DNA of 64,000 nt from Ceratotherium simum simum (lineage: Eukaryota; Chordata; Mammalia; Perissodactyla; Rhinocerotidae): assembly GCF_000283155.1 (NCBI RefSeq), contig NW_004454156.1, forward strand, positions 39,410,163 through 39,474,162, in the 5' to 3' direction. The stretch's first letter is position 1; every line of letters begins with the position of its first letter. The position numbers and the translations under genes were made by a program. The notes below the pieces were generated by a model. The model was not told the origin of the DNA. It saw only the letters and a program-made list of their open reading frames with translations, and searched no databases. Below are positions 38,134-48,187 of the stretch, piece by piece.

Positions 38134-38212
38134 CTGCTGTAAGATTTTGTGCCCCCTTAAGATGGTGCTTTCAGACATTAGTCAGCCATCTTCCCCCTTG
38201 CGAGCAAGCTGT

Positions 38213-38218
38213 AATAAA
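38213..38218 (+). promoter_or_regulatory. Polyadenylation signal of the solo LTR
   Basis: AATAAA within CTGTAATAAACTGCCC, followed by a T-rich and then GT-containing U5. Typical of LTR polyadenylation signals. Confidence 0.55.
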
Positions 38219-38283
38219 CTGCCCTTTCTTTTCCACCATCTTGCCTCTCGATGATTGGCTTTTGTCTTGCGGCAAGCAGATCA

Positions 38284-39069
38284 TGCCCTTTGTACGGTAA
38301 TGTTGTCATTGTTTCATTGATGCTTCCCACCATTAAATCCACTTAGCATTCATCCCAGTCTAATATCCATCTTACAATAGATTTATTTGATATTTCAGTG
38401 GTATCATGTATATCATCAATTCCTATGACAATAGCTTTGTAATCCTATAGTCACGTTAGATCTCATTAGTGTACTTGCCAAACGCTTCCATGAGAATATT
38501 CATAATCTATAATGATAAAGCCTCAGTGATTATTTTTTATTTGATTCTCTTTTATTCTATTTATTCCTTCTGAAAGCATTTGTGTATTTTCTTTTCCTCT
38601 GAAGATTCAATTAGCCCAGCTTTTCCTACTTGAGCTATTTGGATTTTTACTGGAAGTAGCATTCCCCTTTCCAAAGAATACAGGTCAACCTCGTTTAGCA
38701 ATGTTCACAGTGTATACATTTATTTTGATGACATGCATGAATGGTGTGTGTGAGTCCACCGACATCTGGTCAGTCAGTGTGCACTGTTGCAGCAGCACCT
38801 GCTGGTTGCCCTATTATTGTGTAACCTTCTGTCTCCCTCACTACATGGCTAGAGTAAATATCCATTTCTGAAAAGAGCTTCTCTAATAGTATTTAATGGT
38901 GTTTTTCTGAGCATTTGCTAGTATTGCCTTTCTTTTTTGCTAAACTAACTTGCTTTAATCTTCTTACCTTTTCTCCTACTGAGTACAAACCAACCTCAAG
39001 GCGAACTACTGCCATGCAAGTCCATTTATCAGCAAAGAAAAACAAAATAGCTTTAACTTTAATTCAACT
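38284..39069. other. Unassigned sequence, no gene seen
   Basis: No gene. CAGGTCAACCTCGTTTAGCA at about 38682 resembles a DNA-transposon end but has no partner that I found. Confidence 0.4.
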
Positions 39070-39255
39070 GAATTCCACGCTTTTATTGAGCACCCGTTTC
39101 CTGCCAGGTGCTGAGCCAGGAATTGGGTCAACAAAATGGAATTAGTTTCTGTCCTTAAGGAATTTAGCAGGAGAAGTGAGGAGGTAAAAATAAAAATACT
39201 GCAATGTAAAAGTGCTAAAATATATCTGTAATGCAATGTATAACAGTTACTAAGA
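39070..39255 (-). mobile_element. L2 LINE 3' part, antisense (left piece)
   Basis: TTTTATTGAGCACCCGTTTC CTGCCAGGTGCTGAGC and CTGTCCTTAAGGAATTTAGC AGGAGAAG are antisense L2 terminus phrases. The copy is interrupted by the MIR at 39258 and appears to resume at 39550. Confidence 0.72.
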
Positions 39256-39257
39256 GC

Positions 39258-39545
39258 CATTTTAGCACAGTGGTTAAAAACGTGGACTCTAGAGGGACTC
39301 AGAAGCATACTGCCTGGGTTTGAATCCCATCTCTAGCTTTCACTACCTGTGTGACTTTGGGCAAGTAACCCAACCTCTCTGTGCCTCAGGTTTTTAACCT
39401 GTAAAATAGAGATAAAATTAGTATCTACTTCATAGTGCCATTATAAGTTAATATTTGTACTAAACATAAATACATTAATATTTATAAAGTGCTTAATATA
39501 GTGTTTGGCATATATTAGGTGCTGTAGAAGTGTATGTTGAATAAA
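39258..39545 (+). mobile_element. MIR SINE, sense, nearly full length
   Basis: CACAGTGGTTAAAAACGTGG, TGCCTGGGTTTGAATCCCAT, CTACCTGTGTGACTTTGGGC, CTCTCTGTGCCTCAGGTTTT, TAAAGTGCTTAATATAGTG, GGCATATATTAGGTGCTGT. One of the best preserved MIRs in the window. Confidence 0.92.
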
Positions 39546-39549
39546 ATAA

Positions 39550-39990
39550 TGGAGGGTCAATTAATTGCTTAAGGGATAAGAGAAAAGCTGATACCAGTGG
39601 GATATTAGGAAAAATACTTCAGAGAACTGGTATTACTTAATAAGAGTCTTTAACGGTGAATCAAATTTTCCAAAAAGGGTGAGGAGGAGAAAACACAAAT
39701 AATGCCACATAGGTGTGTCAGTTCCCTAGGATATTTAGTAAAGGGCTAGTACGATCCTACAAATAGAAGAAAACTTTCATTACAATGAGTGATTTAAGAT
39801 GAATCTGGGCAGGAGGATAGAAACAAGTTGTGAAGGAGCAAATTAAGGACTTCAGATTTCAATGACCAGGCAATGAAGAGCTTTTAAACTCAGGGAGTGT
39901 TGTGATTAGATGTGAATTTTCGATAGATAATTTTGGTTATAGTATAGAAGATGAATTGGAGCAAGAGAGACTAAGGATGCAATGATTAAT
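39550..39990 (-). mobile_element. L2 LINE, antisense (right piece)
   Basis: GGATAGAAACAAGTTGTGAA, CAATGAAGAGCTTTTAAACT CAGGGAGTGTTGTGATTAGA follow the antisense L2 pattern ('...ttttaagcaggggagtgacatgatc...'). Probably one L2 copy with 39070-39255, split by the MIR. Confidence 0.65.
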
Positions 39991-40544
39991 TAGTTAAGAG
40001 ACCACAGTCTGGGAGGAAGCATCCTGGGCCAGAAAAGGAGGATGTCATTAATGGAGAAGGAGATAAAGAAACATGGCCCCATCCTGTAGAAGACAGAACC
40101 TTTCTCATGATGAAATGCCCAATCTCCTCCTGGAGGGAAATTCACATACCTTGTAAAATGCTTAAGGAATTTTATGGTAAATGCTAATGGTATAAGATCC
40201 CTTCTGGGAAACTTGTTACCCACCAATCTAGCTAATTGTCAGTCAAGAATAATGATACTTAACCAGATATTTTCTTTCTCTTGTATCTAGTCTAACCAGG
40301 GTTATCTGATCATTCTTTTTTCCTTTAATAAAATGTCCCAACCTAGAGAGGATTTTTGAATTAAAATCTTCTTAGGTTTCTTTCCTTAGAGGAAGTTTGA
40401 AATAAAATTTGACACATGTCTGTTACCAAATTAGCAAGAAAATAGACAAAGAAAGTGGAAATTTGGAGGAAAACAATGTTCTTGGTTGCAAAATTTTGAG
40501 CTGAAAGAACTCGCAGGATATCCAGGTAGAGAGGAGGAGGAGGA
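39991..40544. other. Unassigned sequence, no gene seen
   Basis: No named repeat. The 78-codon minus-strand frame at 39990-40226 has no known domain. Confidence 0.4.
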
Positions 40545-40795
40545 AGATGACAGTAGCTACTATTTATTGAGTGCCCTATGGGGAAGGCACTATGCCAGAT
40601 ATTAACATATTTTTAATCTTACAACAATACTACAATTAGTATCAACATTCTGACTTTATGGGTGCAAACACTGAAATAATGAGAAGTTATGAAATGTGCC
40701 CAAGGCCACCTAACTAGTGGGTTACTGAGATGAGATGCAGATCCTAGTCCCCTGATGTCTAGGTCTGTACAAACTCCACTATGCCAAACACACTC
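40545..40795 (-). mobile_element. MIR SINE, antisense
   Basis: AGCTACTATTTATTGAGTGC CC, GGCACTATGCCAGATATTAA, ACACTGAAATAATGAGAAGT, TGTGCCCAAGGCCACCTAAC TAGT, AGATGCAGATCCTAGTCCCC, CTCCACTATGCCAAAC. Near full length. Confidence 0.88.
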
Positions 40796-40944
40796 TGGTG
40801 TCTAGTTGTCAGCAACAATTATGTATTGTCTTAAATGTAGTTGTTAATGACATAAAAATTGTTCATGTCTCTATTAAATGTAATATTAAAAGGTTTACTC
40901 CATCCTCAAGTCAAATTTCAAAATTAGAACATAGGGCAGCTGTA

Positions 40945-41165
40945 TATCAGAATGATCAAGAGCACAGCCTTAGACTCAAGCAGACCCATGAATCCATGAC
41001 TTTAGAAAACTTACTGGGCCTTGGTATCTTCATCTGTAAGATGGAGATGATGTCTGTCTCACAAGATTACTGTGAGTACTTAATCAAAGAGTATTTGCCA
41101 AGAATTTTGCATAGTGCATGGCAAATAGTAGATAATCAAGAGTATCTCTTACCACTATTAAAATT
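40945..41165 (+). mobile_element. MIR SINE, sense
   Basis: GATCAAGAGCACAGCCTTAG, TTACTGGGCCTTGGTATCTT, CATCTGTAAGATGGAGATGA, ATTACTGTGAGTACTTAATC, GCATAGTGCATGGCAAATAG. The 140-codon plus-strand frame at 40798-41220 is largely this SINE and is not a gene. Confidence 0.82.
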
Positions 41166-41384
41166 ATTTATGATGACTTGGCTCAGCAATATTTTTGTGG
41201 GGACCTATGGTCAGGATTAGAGTGAAAATCAAAGGCAAATGACTTGATTGAAAAAAGTTAATTTAACTTCTGAATAAAAACCTAATAAACATCAGGTCAA
41301 TTTTCATTTTCTTTCATTTCAACCCAGAAAAGGTATAGAGGTCTAGAGTTATCCCATCAAAGTACCGTCTACCACGTCTTATAT

Positions 41385-41520
41385 AGTGATAGTACTAAGG
41401 ATCCAAAGGTGAAAGATGCTCTCTGCATTCAAGTTCTTTACAGTCTGGTGGTGAAGAAAGAGGAGTAAACAACTAAGTATAGTGGTAATGTGATGAGGCA
41501 ATTATTGGATTAATATCAGG
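41385..41520 (-). mobile_element. L2 LINE 3' fragment, antisense
   Basis: GATGCTCTCTGCATTCAAGT TCTTTACAGTCTGGTGGTG and AACAACTAAGTATAGTGG resemble the antisense L2 block 'ccctgccctcatggagcttacagtctagtgg'. Confidence 0.55.
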
Positions 41521-41867
41521 TCATCTCTAGTCCAGAGTAGTCCAGAGTGGCCAGGTAAACTACATGATAGGTTGGTTTGGGAATCCAATTTGAAGCAAGA
41601 TTAAATTCTGAGTCTGAAACCCAAACTACAATAGATCTGAATCTCATATTGGCCTTCAAGTTGACCCAACATCTGGTCTTCCATTGGGTATAAGAAATCT
41701 AGGGTTATTTCAGCTTTCTACGGACATGGACAGTTGCTCAGGACATAAGTGTTAAGTTCAGTGGCCATTGGGTCAGGGTGCAAGAAATAAAACTACCTGA
41801 CACTGGCTAATGTGAGTCGGGAGACCAAATATTGAAAGGTCAAGAGGAAGTTTGTTTTGAGTCACAT

Positions 41868-42035
41868 CGTTACACATCTATTAAGCATTTGCTCTGTTCT
41901 CAGCCCTGCGCTAGAGACAAGTTAGATCAAAAAGAGGAGCAAACCATTGATCCCTGTCCTCCGATGACTTATAACCTAGTTTAGAAGAGAACTAATACAC
42001 ATAAAACTAGGACATAAGGTCCCAATCACAATAAA
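41868..42035 (-). mobile_element. L2 LINE 3' fragment, antisense
   Basis: CATCTATTAAGCATTTGCTC TGTTCTCAGCCCTGCGCTAG AGACAAG and TCCCTGTCCTCCGATGACTT ATAACC are antisense L2 terminus phrases. Confidence 0.72.
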
Positions 42036-42044
42036 TTCAATATC

Positions 42045-42185
42045 TGTTATGGCCCAGACATCTTACAAATATTGTCTCCTATAACTGTGATACAAATCTT
42101 ATGAGGTAGGTAATACTATCTTCATTCTACAGATGAGAAAAATATCTAAAGAGGTTAAGAATTGAGTTTAGATTCATACTTAATA
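42045..42185 (-). mobile_element. MIR SINE fragment, antisense
   Basis: CTTATGAGGTAGGTAATACT, CATTCTACAGATGAGAAAAA and AAAGAGGTTAAGAATTGAG are antisense MIR. Confidence 0.72.
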
Positions 42186-42469
42186 CAAGTAAGTTTAAAA
42201 AAGTAGTTTCCATATCTGTCAGTTCCTAAAGATTACACATGCTCTCTTGACATCTGTGGAACTCAGTTTCTTGTCAGCAAAATACGGATGCTGAGCTAGA
42301 ATTAGTCAATGGCTGTGTCTTGGAATAATCTGAGGTTTTTGTGAACAGTGCAGGTGCCTGGGCCTCTTCTCTGGAGTTTCTGTTTCATCAGATGTGAATA
42401 AGTGAAATACCCTAGAATTGTCATTTTATGAGTGGCTCCAGGTGATGCCCACACAGCTGTCCTCCACAA

Positions 42470-42640
42470 CAGGTACTTAGGAATCAGTGAACTAGCACTG
42501 CGCATCTTACAGAATGTTCCAGGCACCAGCAGCATTGCCCTCACTTGGGAGCTGGTGAGGAATGCAGAAGCTTGGGCCCCACCTCAGATGTACCAGGTCA
42601 GAATCTGTATTTTAATGATTGTTTTACAATTAAATTCTAT
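42470..42640 (-). mobile_element. MER5A-like hAT DNA transposon remnant
   Basis: Antisense MER5A order: GCACTGCGCATCTTACAGAA (decayed), CACCAGCAGCATTGCCCTCA CTTGGGAGCTGGTGAGGAAT GCAGA, CTTGGGCCCCACCTCAGAT, CAGGTCAGAATCTGTATTTT. MER5A is nearly palindromic, so the strand is a weak call. Confidence 0.72.
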
Positions 42641-42879
42641 AGTCCTGACACTAAAAGCTATAGGGATCCTAAAAAGAGAGAAAGTGAGGTGAGCTAAACT
42701 AATGCAGAAAATCTGAACAGAAGACGCAGGACTAGTATTGGATTAGCAGTCGAGAAGGGGAAGGACATTTGGAATTCAGGAAAACAACGGCACTAAAAAC
42801 ACAGGATGGATCCAAACCCAGAGATTCATGGGCTGGTGATGAATTTAAAGAGAAGCTTTTTATCTTCCACCTCTCCTTC

Positions 42880-42975
42880 AGCACCCAGCCTAAATGCCTT
42901 GGACAAGTCTCTTTTTCTTCGGTTCCATATCTATAAAATAAGAACACAGGATGAAACTCCTGATTCTGTTTCCCA
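42880..42975 (+). mobile_element. MIR SINE scrap, sense
   Basis: TGCCTTGGACAAGTCTCTTT, TTCTTCGGTTCCATATCTAT AAAATAAGAACA resemble the central MIR domain. Confidence 0.5.
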
Positions 42976-45309
42976 CACCGTAGGTATGGTCAGATACTCC
43001 CATGGGTGACCCACTTTCAAGGGAAAGTGGTTCCTTTGAGACCACTTCCTTGCTATGACCAGGCAGAAGTGACTGTGGTGACACTATTGAAAACTTAATT
43101 TTGCTTTTGGTTTTGAAACAGAAAGAGCCTTTGCCAGCACTGCTGACTGGCTATGAAGTGGTGGCTGGTGTCAATTCTGCTGAGGGTGCAGGAGGAGACC
43201 AGAACAGACACTATCAAATGGCACTAACCTCTGCTCCCTCGTGGTCTGAAAGCAGTAAGGCCAAGACAGAAAGCTCTTGAAACACTCTGAGGGCGAGAAG
43301 AAGCACAGGCTGAAGTGACACGGCACCCGGATAAAGAGTGGGGACACCTGCGCTCAATGATGCCCACGTTGCGGCTCTCAGGAAAGTAGTGACAGAGCTG
43401 GAGGGGCAAAGGTCCTAGGGCCCAAGGGCAGAAATGCAAATAAAAGACAGCCCTCTGAAGGGGTAACTAGGTTTACAAGGAGGACCACCCTTGAACATGA
43501 TCCCTAAGGGATGGGACACATCCAGCCTCTGTGCAAAGGGGCGGCAGCAGCTTGATCTCTGTGGCGAAATAACACGGACCCTTGGCACAGGGAGCCAAGG
43601 GTCACTTCAGTGCAGGGCTGGAATTCGAGCGCTGTTGCCATCTGTGACTTGGGCTGTAACTTCTCACCAAACATCCATAACCTTGACTGCCTTTTTATGC
43701 TGTTTAGTTTGTGTTCCAAATTCCTTTTATATGACAGATAAAAAACATTTTGTAAGTTTTTTAAACCCTCAGGCATAAATTGGCTCACGTTAATTTGGCA
43801 AATACATCACGAGCTTTAACACAAAGAGTTCTGTTAGCCACACCCCAAGTTTTCCGTGGTTAAAACTTGTGGGATCTTTTGGAGGGAGAGGTTTAAATTA
43901 AAAATCTAAAAGCACCAATGTAACGCCCTTCTCAAGGTCAAGATAGATGTTTTGAACAAAGCAAACTGCCATGAATAAATTTAACGGATGCAAACTAAAA
44001 CACTAGATATGTAACACTTGTGATGTAAAGATTGAACTGAGAGAAATAAACGGGGACAACAACTAAGGAAGTTTCTGTTTTGTAAGTGGCTGTGCATAAA
44101 ATAATCAGCTCCCAGACTTGCATCAATTAGTTCTGCTATTCTGTTTGTAAATTCCCCAGAGTTGGCAGTATCCCACAGGCCCCTCGGTTTGCTCTTAAAT
44201 GTCACTAGAACCTCTGCTCAGAATTACAACCTAATTATCACACACATTTGGGGATACTTTTATGTTAAGAATTTGTGCAAATTTAACAAATGAAACCAGA
44301 TGAATTGGAGCAAGGAGAACCACATGAGAAACATAATGTAGATGCAGAGAGAAAAAAACATTAGGCAATATTCCCGACATTTTCTCCTTTAGCGTTAAGT
44401 GTTTATCAAGGCTGCACACTGCAATAATGGTGACTAATGTTGCATGGGATAATGGAAAATGATTGAGTGATATATCAGAGCAGTAGCTACATGTCTGAGC
44501 ATGTATTTAACAACTTGGCTGCTTCTAATACGTGTCGTAATTACAGATACTAAGCTGACAGGTTTAGCTAGAAATAGTTAAGAAAGTAATCACTGAAATA
44601 AAATACAACACGGTTAAATCTTTTTAATCTTAATACCACTTCCCCCTATTAACATGCAACATGACTTTGCTGCTCCTCAGCCAAACAATTTTCATGTAAA
44701 ATTTCACTTAGACCATACAACATTTCCACAGGTGTTCTGCTGATTAAAGAACAGAGCAAATACAGCACTCACATTGGCTGGCCCCATTGTCCTGTGCCTT
44801 GGAGACTAGATATGACCAAGATGGTCACTAAAAACCTAATCTGTAAGGTGAGATAAAATGAGGATTTACATAGTGTTTATATTCCAGATCCTATAAAGTA
44901 ATTGTGATCTTTTACTGCTCAAGGGGAAAGAAAGCCTTTTTGTTCTTGTAGGGCAGTTCCACGCTCTTTTTAAACCCATCTTCACTGCCTCTAATCTGTG
45001 ACAAAGATGCGGGCTTGGATATATTATAGTGCCCTAAGGCAGAGTATTTCAAATATTTTTTACTGTGATTTACAGTAAGAAACACATTTTACTGTGCAAT
45101 TGAGGAAAAAAATACACCCACCCACACACAGACTAAGCAAGAATTACGTATAATAATTAGACTTACTATGTGTGTTGCATTCTGGTGTTTTCTAGTCTAG
45201 TCTCATCTTCTCTAATCTATTTCATTTTTAAAAATCTGGTTGAGACCTACTGAATTAATTTCATAACCTATTAATTGGAGGAAAATACAAGTGTCCTCTC
45301 TCCAGATTT
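42976..45309. other. Unassigned repeat-poor block
   Basis: About 2.3 kb without a named repeat. 43180-43640 is the more GC- and CpG-containing part. 44440-44740 is AT-rich with homeodomain-type TAATTA/GTAATTAC text. Frames of 62-95 codons oppose each other on both strands and show no domain. A perfect 8-bp hairpin (CCACTTTC-AAGG-GAAAGTGG) lies at 43011-43030. Confidence 0.4.
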
Positions 45310-46518
45310 TTTTTAACATTTTTGAGCTATAACATACATTCCATGAAATGGAACGAGTTTTAAGTGTACTGTTTAATAAGTTTTGACAAGTGTATATGCT
45401 GAATGACCACTTCCCCAATCCAGAAGGAGATGATCTGTCACCTCTGCAGCCACTACTCAAAGTCACCTCTTGTCCCAAGCAACCACTGATCTGACTTCTA
45501 TCACCATACATTAGGTTTGATTGCTTTAGATCGTCATACAGATGGGATCACAGAGTATGAACAGTCTTGTATCTGACTTCTTTCACTCAACACAATGTCT
45601 GCAAGATTTATCCATGAATATCAGCGGTCCATTCATTTTTTTTTGCTGAATATTATTTCAGTGTATGAAAATAGCACAACATCTTTATCCATTTACCTGT
45701 TAAGGGACATTCCTTCCTCTCCTCAGCTTGTGGTTATTACGAATAAAGATGCTATAAAAACTTAGGTATCTTTTTGTGGGTGTATTTTTCATTTCTCTTG
45801 GGTAAATACTTAGGAATTAAATTGCTGGATCATAGGGTAGTGTATATAAAATACAAAAACTGCTAAGATACTTGCCAAAGTGGTTGTATCATTTTACATT
45901 TCTGAAAGCAATATGTTAAAGTTCCAGTGGCTCCATATTTTTGTAAACTCTTTTTTCAGTTTTTATATTTTTTAACTCCAGCCATTTTAGTATGTTTGGA
46001 GTAGTATCTTACTATGGTTTTAATTTGCATGTCCCTAATGACTAATGATGTTTAGCACCTTTTCTCGTGCTTGTTGACCATTAGTACAAATTGTTAGAAC
46101 ATTTTGCTTTTTCTTGTTTTCTAAGAACTCTTCACTTACTTCAAATTTGTGAAGATGTTCTCTTATGTTTTCTTCTGGAAGTTTATCATTTCAGTTTTTA
46201 TATATTGGTTTATGATGAATTTCAAATTAATTTTTGTCTATGGTGTCAGGTGGCAGTTCAGCTTCACTTTTTCCCCACATGGATGGGGAACATTTTCCAC
46301 ATTTAGTGCCTGGGCATCTTTGCCCCAAATCAATTGACCATATAAGCGTGGATCTATTCCTGTATCCTCTATTCTGTTCCATTGATCTATTTTTAAAATT
46401 TTTCTTCCAATACCACATTCAAATACTACAGCTTTTTAGTAAGTGGTCCTCCATCTTTGTTTTCTTATTCCACAACTGTTTGGCTATTCTAGGTTCTTTG
46501 TATTTCCATACAAAATTT
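45310..46518 (-). mobile_element. L1 LINE 3' end and ORF2 end, antisense (left piece)
   Basis: Antisense 3' UTR phrases (GAGCTATAACATACATTCCA, AATCCAGAAGGAGATGATCT, GATGGGATCACAGAGTATGA, CTGACTTCTTTCACTCAACA, ATTAAATTGCTGGATCATAG, TTTTAATTTGCATGTCCCTA) lead into antisense ORF2 end (TTGACCATATAAGCGTGGAT, CTGTTCCATTGATCTATTTT, TTTGGCTATTCTAGGTTCTT). An ERE is inserted at 46533. Frames of 62-103 codons here are the non-coding strand of L1. Confidence 0.88.
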
Positions 46519-46532
46519 AAAATCAGCTTGTT
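46519..46532. repeat. Target-site duplication, left copy (ERE at 46533)
   Basis: AAAATCAGCTTGTT is repeated as AAAATCAGCATGTT at 46727-46740, with one mismatch. Confidence 0.88.
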
Positions 46533-46726
46533 GGGGCCAGCCTAGTGGTATAGTGGTTAAGTTCACATGCTCCACTTCAGTGGCCCAGGGTTTGCAGGTT
46601 TGGATCCCAGGTGCGGACCTACACACCGTTTGTCAAGCCATGCTGTGGTGGCATCCCACATATAAAATAGAGGAAGATTGGCACAGATGTTAGCTCAGGG
46701 ACAATCTTCCTCACACACACACACAC
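46533..46726 (+). mobile_element. ERE2-type SINE, sense, inside L1
   Basis: GGGGCCAGCCTAGTGGTATA GTGGTTAAG, CTCCACTTCAGTGGCCCAGG, GCAGGTTTGGATCCCAGG (B-box region), CAAGCCATGCTGTGGTGGCA, ATAAAATAGAGGAAGATTGG, CTCAGGGACAATCTTCCTC, then an AC repeat as its tail. A 14-bp TSD with one mismatch in the host L1 proves the insertion. Confidence 0.93.
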
Positions 46727-46740
46727 AAAATCAGCATGTT

Positions 46741-46850
46741 AATTTCTACTAAAAAGTCTGCCAAGATTTTGAATGGGATTGTATTGAAATGTCAAATGAT
46801 GATGAGACTACCACTCAATATCTGAAATAAAAAGACAATGTTACATCAAT
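46741..46850 (-). mobile_element. L1 LINE, antisense (right piece)
   Basis: The L1 ORF2 antisense resumes after the TSD: TCTACTAAAAAGTCTGCCAA GATTTTGAATGGGATTGTAT. Confidence 0.75.
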
Positions 46851-46944
46851 TTTAAAAAGAAGAAAAGAAAATTATATTTTTCTAATCTTCTAAAGTTTAT
46901 GAAATATTAAAACCAAGGTTAATAGCACTGCTGTAAAAAATTAT

Positions 46945-47370
46945 CACTATCTAGAATGACTTAAAACAGCAAAAATTTATTCTCTCATAGTTCTGGAGGC
47001 TAAAAGTCTGAAATCAAGGAGTCGGCAAATCCATGCTCCCTCTGAGATTCTGGGTAGAATCCTTCCTGGCCTCTTCCTAGCTTCTGGTGGCGGCCACCAG
47101 CAATCCTTGGCATTCTTTGGCTTGTAGCTGTGTACCTCCAATATCTAGCTCCATCACTACATGGCATCTGCCCTGTGTGAGCCTGTCTCCATGACTCTTT
47201 CTTATAAGGACACGAGTCATATTGGATTAGGACCCACCCTAATCAAGTATGACCTTATTTTAACTTGATTACATCTGCAAAGACCCTATTTCCAAAAAAG
47301 GCCACATTGACAGGAATCAGGGATTAGGACTTCAACATATCTTTAGAGGGAGGCACAACTTATATTAAAA
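46945..47370 (-). mobile_element. MLT1-type (MaLR) LTR, antisense
   Basis: Read on the minus strand it follows MLT1A/B LTRs; on the plus strand: AAATTTATTCTCTCATAGTT CTGGAGGCTAAAAGTC, CTAGCTTCTGGTGGCGGCCA, CTTATAAGGACACGAGTCAT ATTGGATTAGG, CTGCAAAGACCCTATTTCC. Strong family match; subfamily not resolved. Confidence 0.85.
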
Positions 47371-47424
47371 TAACAAATAGGATCTATGACTATAAGTCTG
47401 AGGGGGAAAGACAAAGATGAATTT

Positions 47425-47820
47425 GTTGCTTACAGTTACGGGCTGAACTACGTCCCCACAACATTCATATGTTGAAGCCCTAATGCCCAATACTTCAGAA
47501 CGTGACTGCATTTGCAGACAGGGCCTTAAAAGAGGTATTTTTATTAAAATGGGGTTGTTAGGATGGGCCCTAATCCAGTACGACTGGTGTCCTCATAAAA
47601 AAGGAGATTAGGGCACGGACAACACAGATAGAGGGATGACCATGTGAGGACACTGGGAAGACAGCCATATACCAGCCAAGGAGAGAGACCTCAGAATGAA
47701 ACGAACCCTGCTAGTACCTTGATCTTGGACTTCTATCCTCCAGAGTGTTGAGTAAATAAATTTTTGTTAAGCCACCCAGGATGTGGTATTTTGCATGGCA
47801 GCCCTAGCAAACAAAGTAAT
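47425..47820 (+). mobile_element. MLT1A-type (MaLR) LTR, sense
   Basis: GTTACGGGCTGAACTACGTC CCC, CATTCATATGTTGAAGCCCT, ATACTTCAGAACGTGACTGC, GGATGGGCCCTAATCCAGTA CGACTGGTGTCC, ACCTTGATCTTGGACTTCTA TCCTCCAGAGT, TAAGCCACCCAGGATGTGG, GGCAGCCCTAGCAAAC. Nearly the whole LTR, opposite in orientation to the LTR 55 bp upstream. Confidence 0.9.
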
Positions 47821-47999
47821 GCTAAACTTGTTAGTCTCTCTGAACAGAATAAAGTGTTGACCTTGTATAGGATGTTTGAACAGTGTGAAATTCAGGGATT
47901 GGAGGACTTCTGGAGGCATAGGTGGACTGACGTCACTTGTTGAAGTATGATTACTCAGGCGACATTGGTAACATTATTTAAATAAGCCTTTTTCTTGGT

Positions 48000-48187
48000 C
48001 CAGAGGAGTAGTCCCCTGAGCACCAGCAGCAGCAGCATCACCTAGGAGTTTATTAGAAATGCAAAACGTCGGGCCACACCCCAGAGCTACTACATCAGAA
48101 ATGCTGAGGGTGGAGCTAGGCTATCTGTGTTTGAACAAGCTCTCTGCGTGATTCTGATGCTTGCTGAAGCCACTGGCCTAAACTTCC
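48000..48187 (+). mobile_element. MER5A-like hAT DNA transposon remnant
   Basis: CAGCAGCATCACCTAGGAGT TTATTAGAAATGCA, CGTCGGGCCACACCCCAGAG, ACTACATCAGAAATGCTGAG GGTGGAG, GTTTGAACAAGCTCTCTGCG TGATTCTGATGC match MER5A over almost its whole length. Confidence 0.88.

Larger units (their letters stand above)
37748..38283 (+). mobile_element. Solo retroviral LTR, class-I (ERV1)-like
   Basis: The block has LTR architecture: a candidate TG start, a long U3 (CATAAGGGAAGCCATATTGT, CCCTCCAGGAGATCTAACTG), a TATA box within CCTATATAAC at 38124-38133, a CAGCCATC/CCACCATC pyrimidine-rich R-like region, an AATAAA signal at 38213-38218, and a U5 ending TGCCTCTCGATGATTGGC, TTTTGTCTTGCGGCAAGCAG and ATCA, near 38283. 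No internal retroviral region follows or precedes, so it is a solo LTR or an isolated end. The left end is uncertain (TG at 37741, 37748 or 37772) and no clean target duplication was found. The 113-codon minus-strand frame inside it is not a gene. Confidence 0.65.

Noticed and set aside
38682..38790. Possible end of a second DNA transposon (CAGGTCAACCTCGTTTAGCA)
   Set aside because: No matching inverted end or TA/8-bp duplication found nearby.
40798..41220. 140-codon plus-strand open frame, one of the longest in the window
   Set aside because: Its second half is a sense MIR SINE (CATCTGTAAGATGGAGATGA and following), and the translation has no domain.
43011..43030. Perfect 8-bp hairpin CCACTTTC-AAGG-GAAAGTGG
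   Set aside because: A single short palindrome is expected by chance in 64 kb.
44771..44785. ERE-like GGCTGGCCCC in ACATTGGCTGGCCCCATTG
   Set aside because: No SINE body follows on either strand, so it is a chance match.
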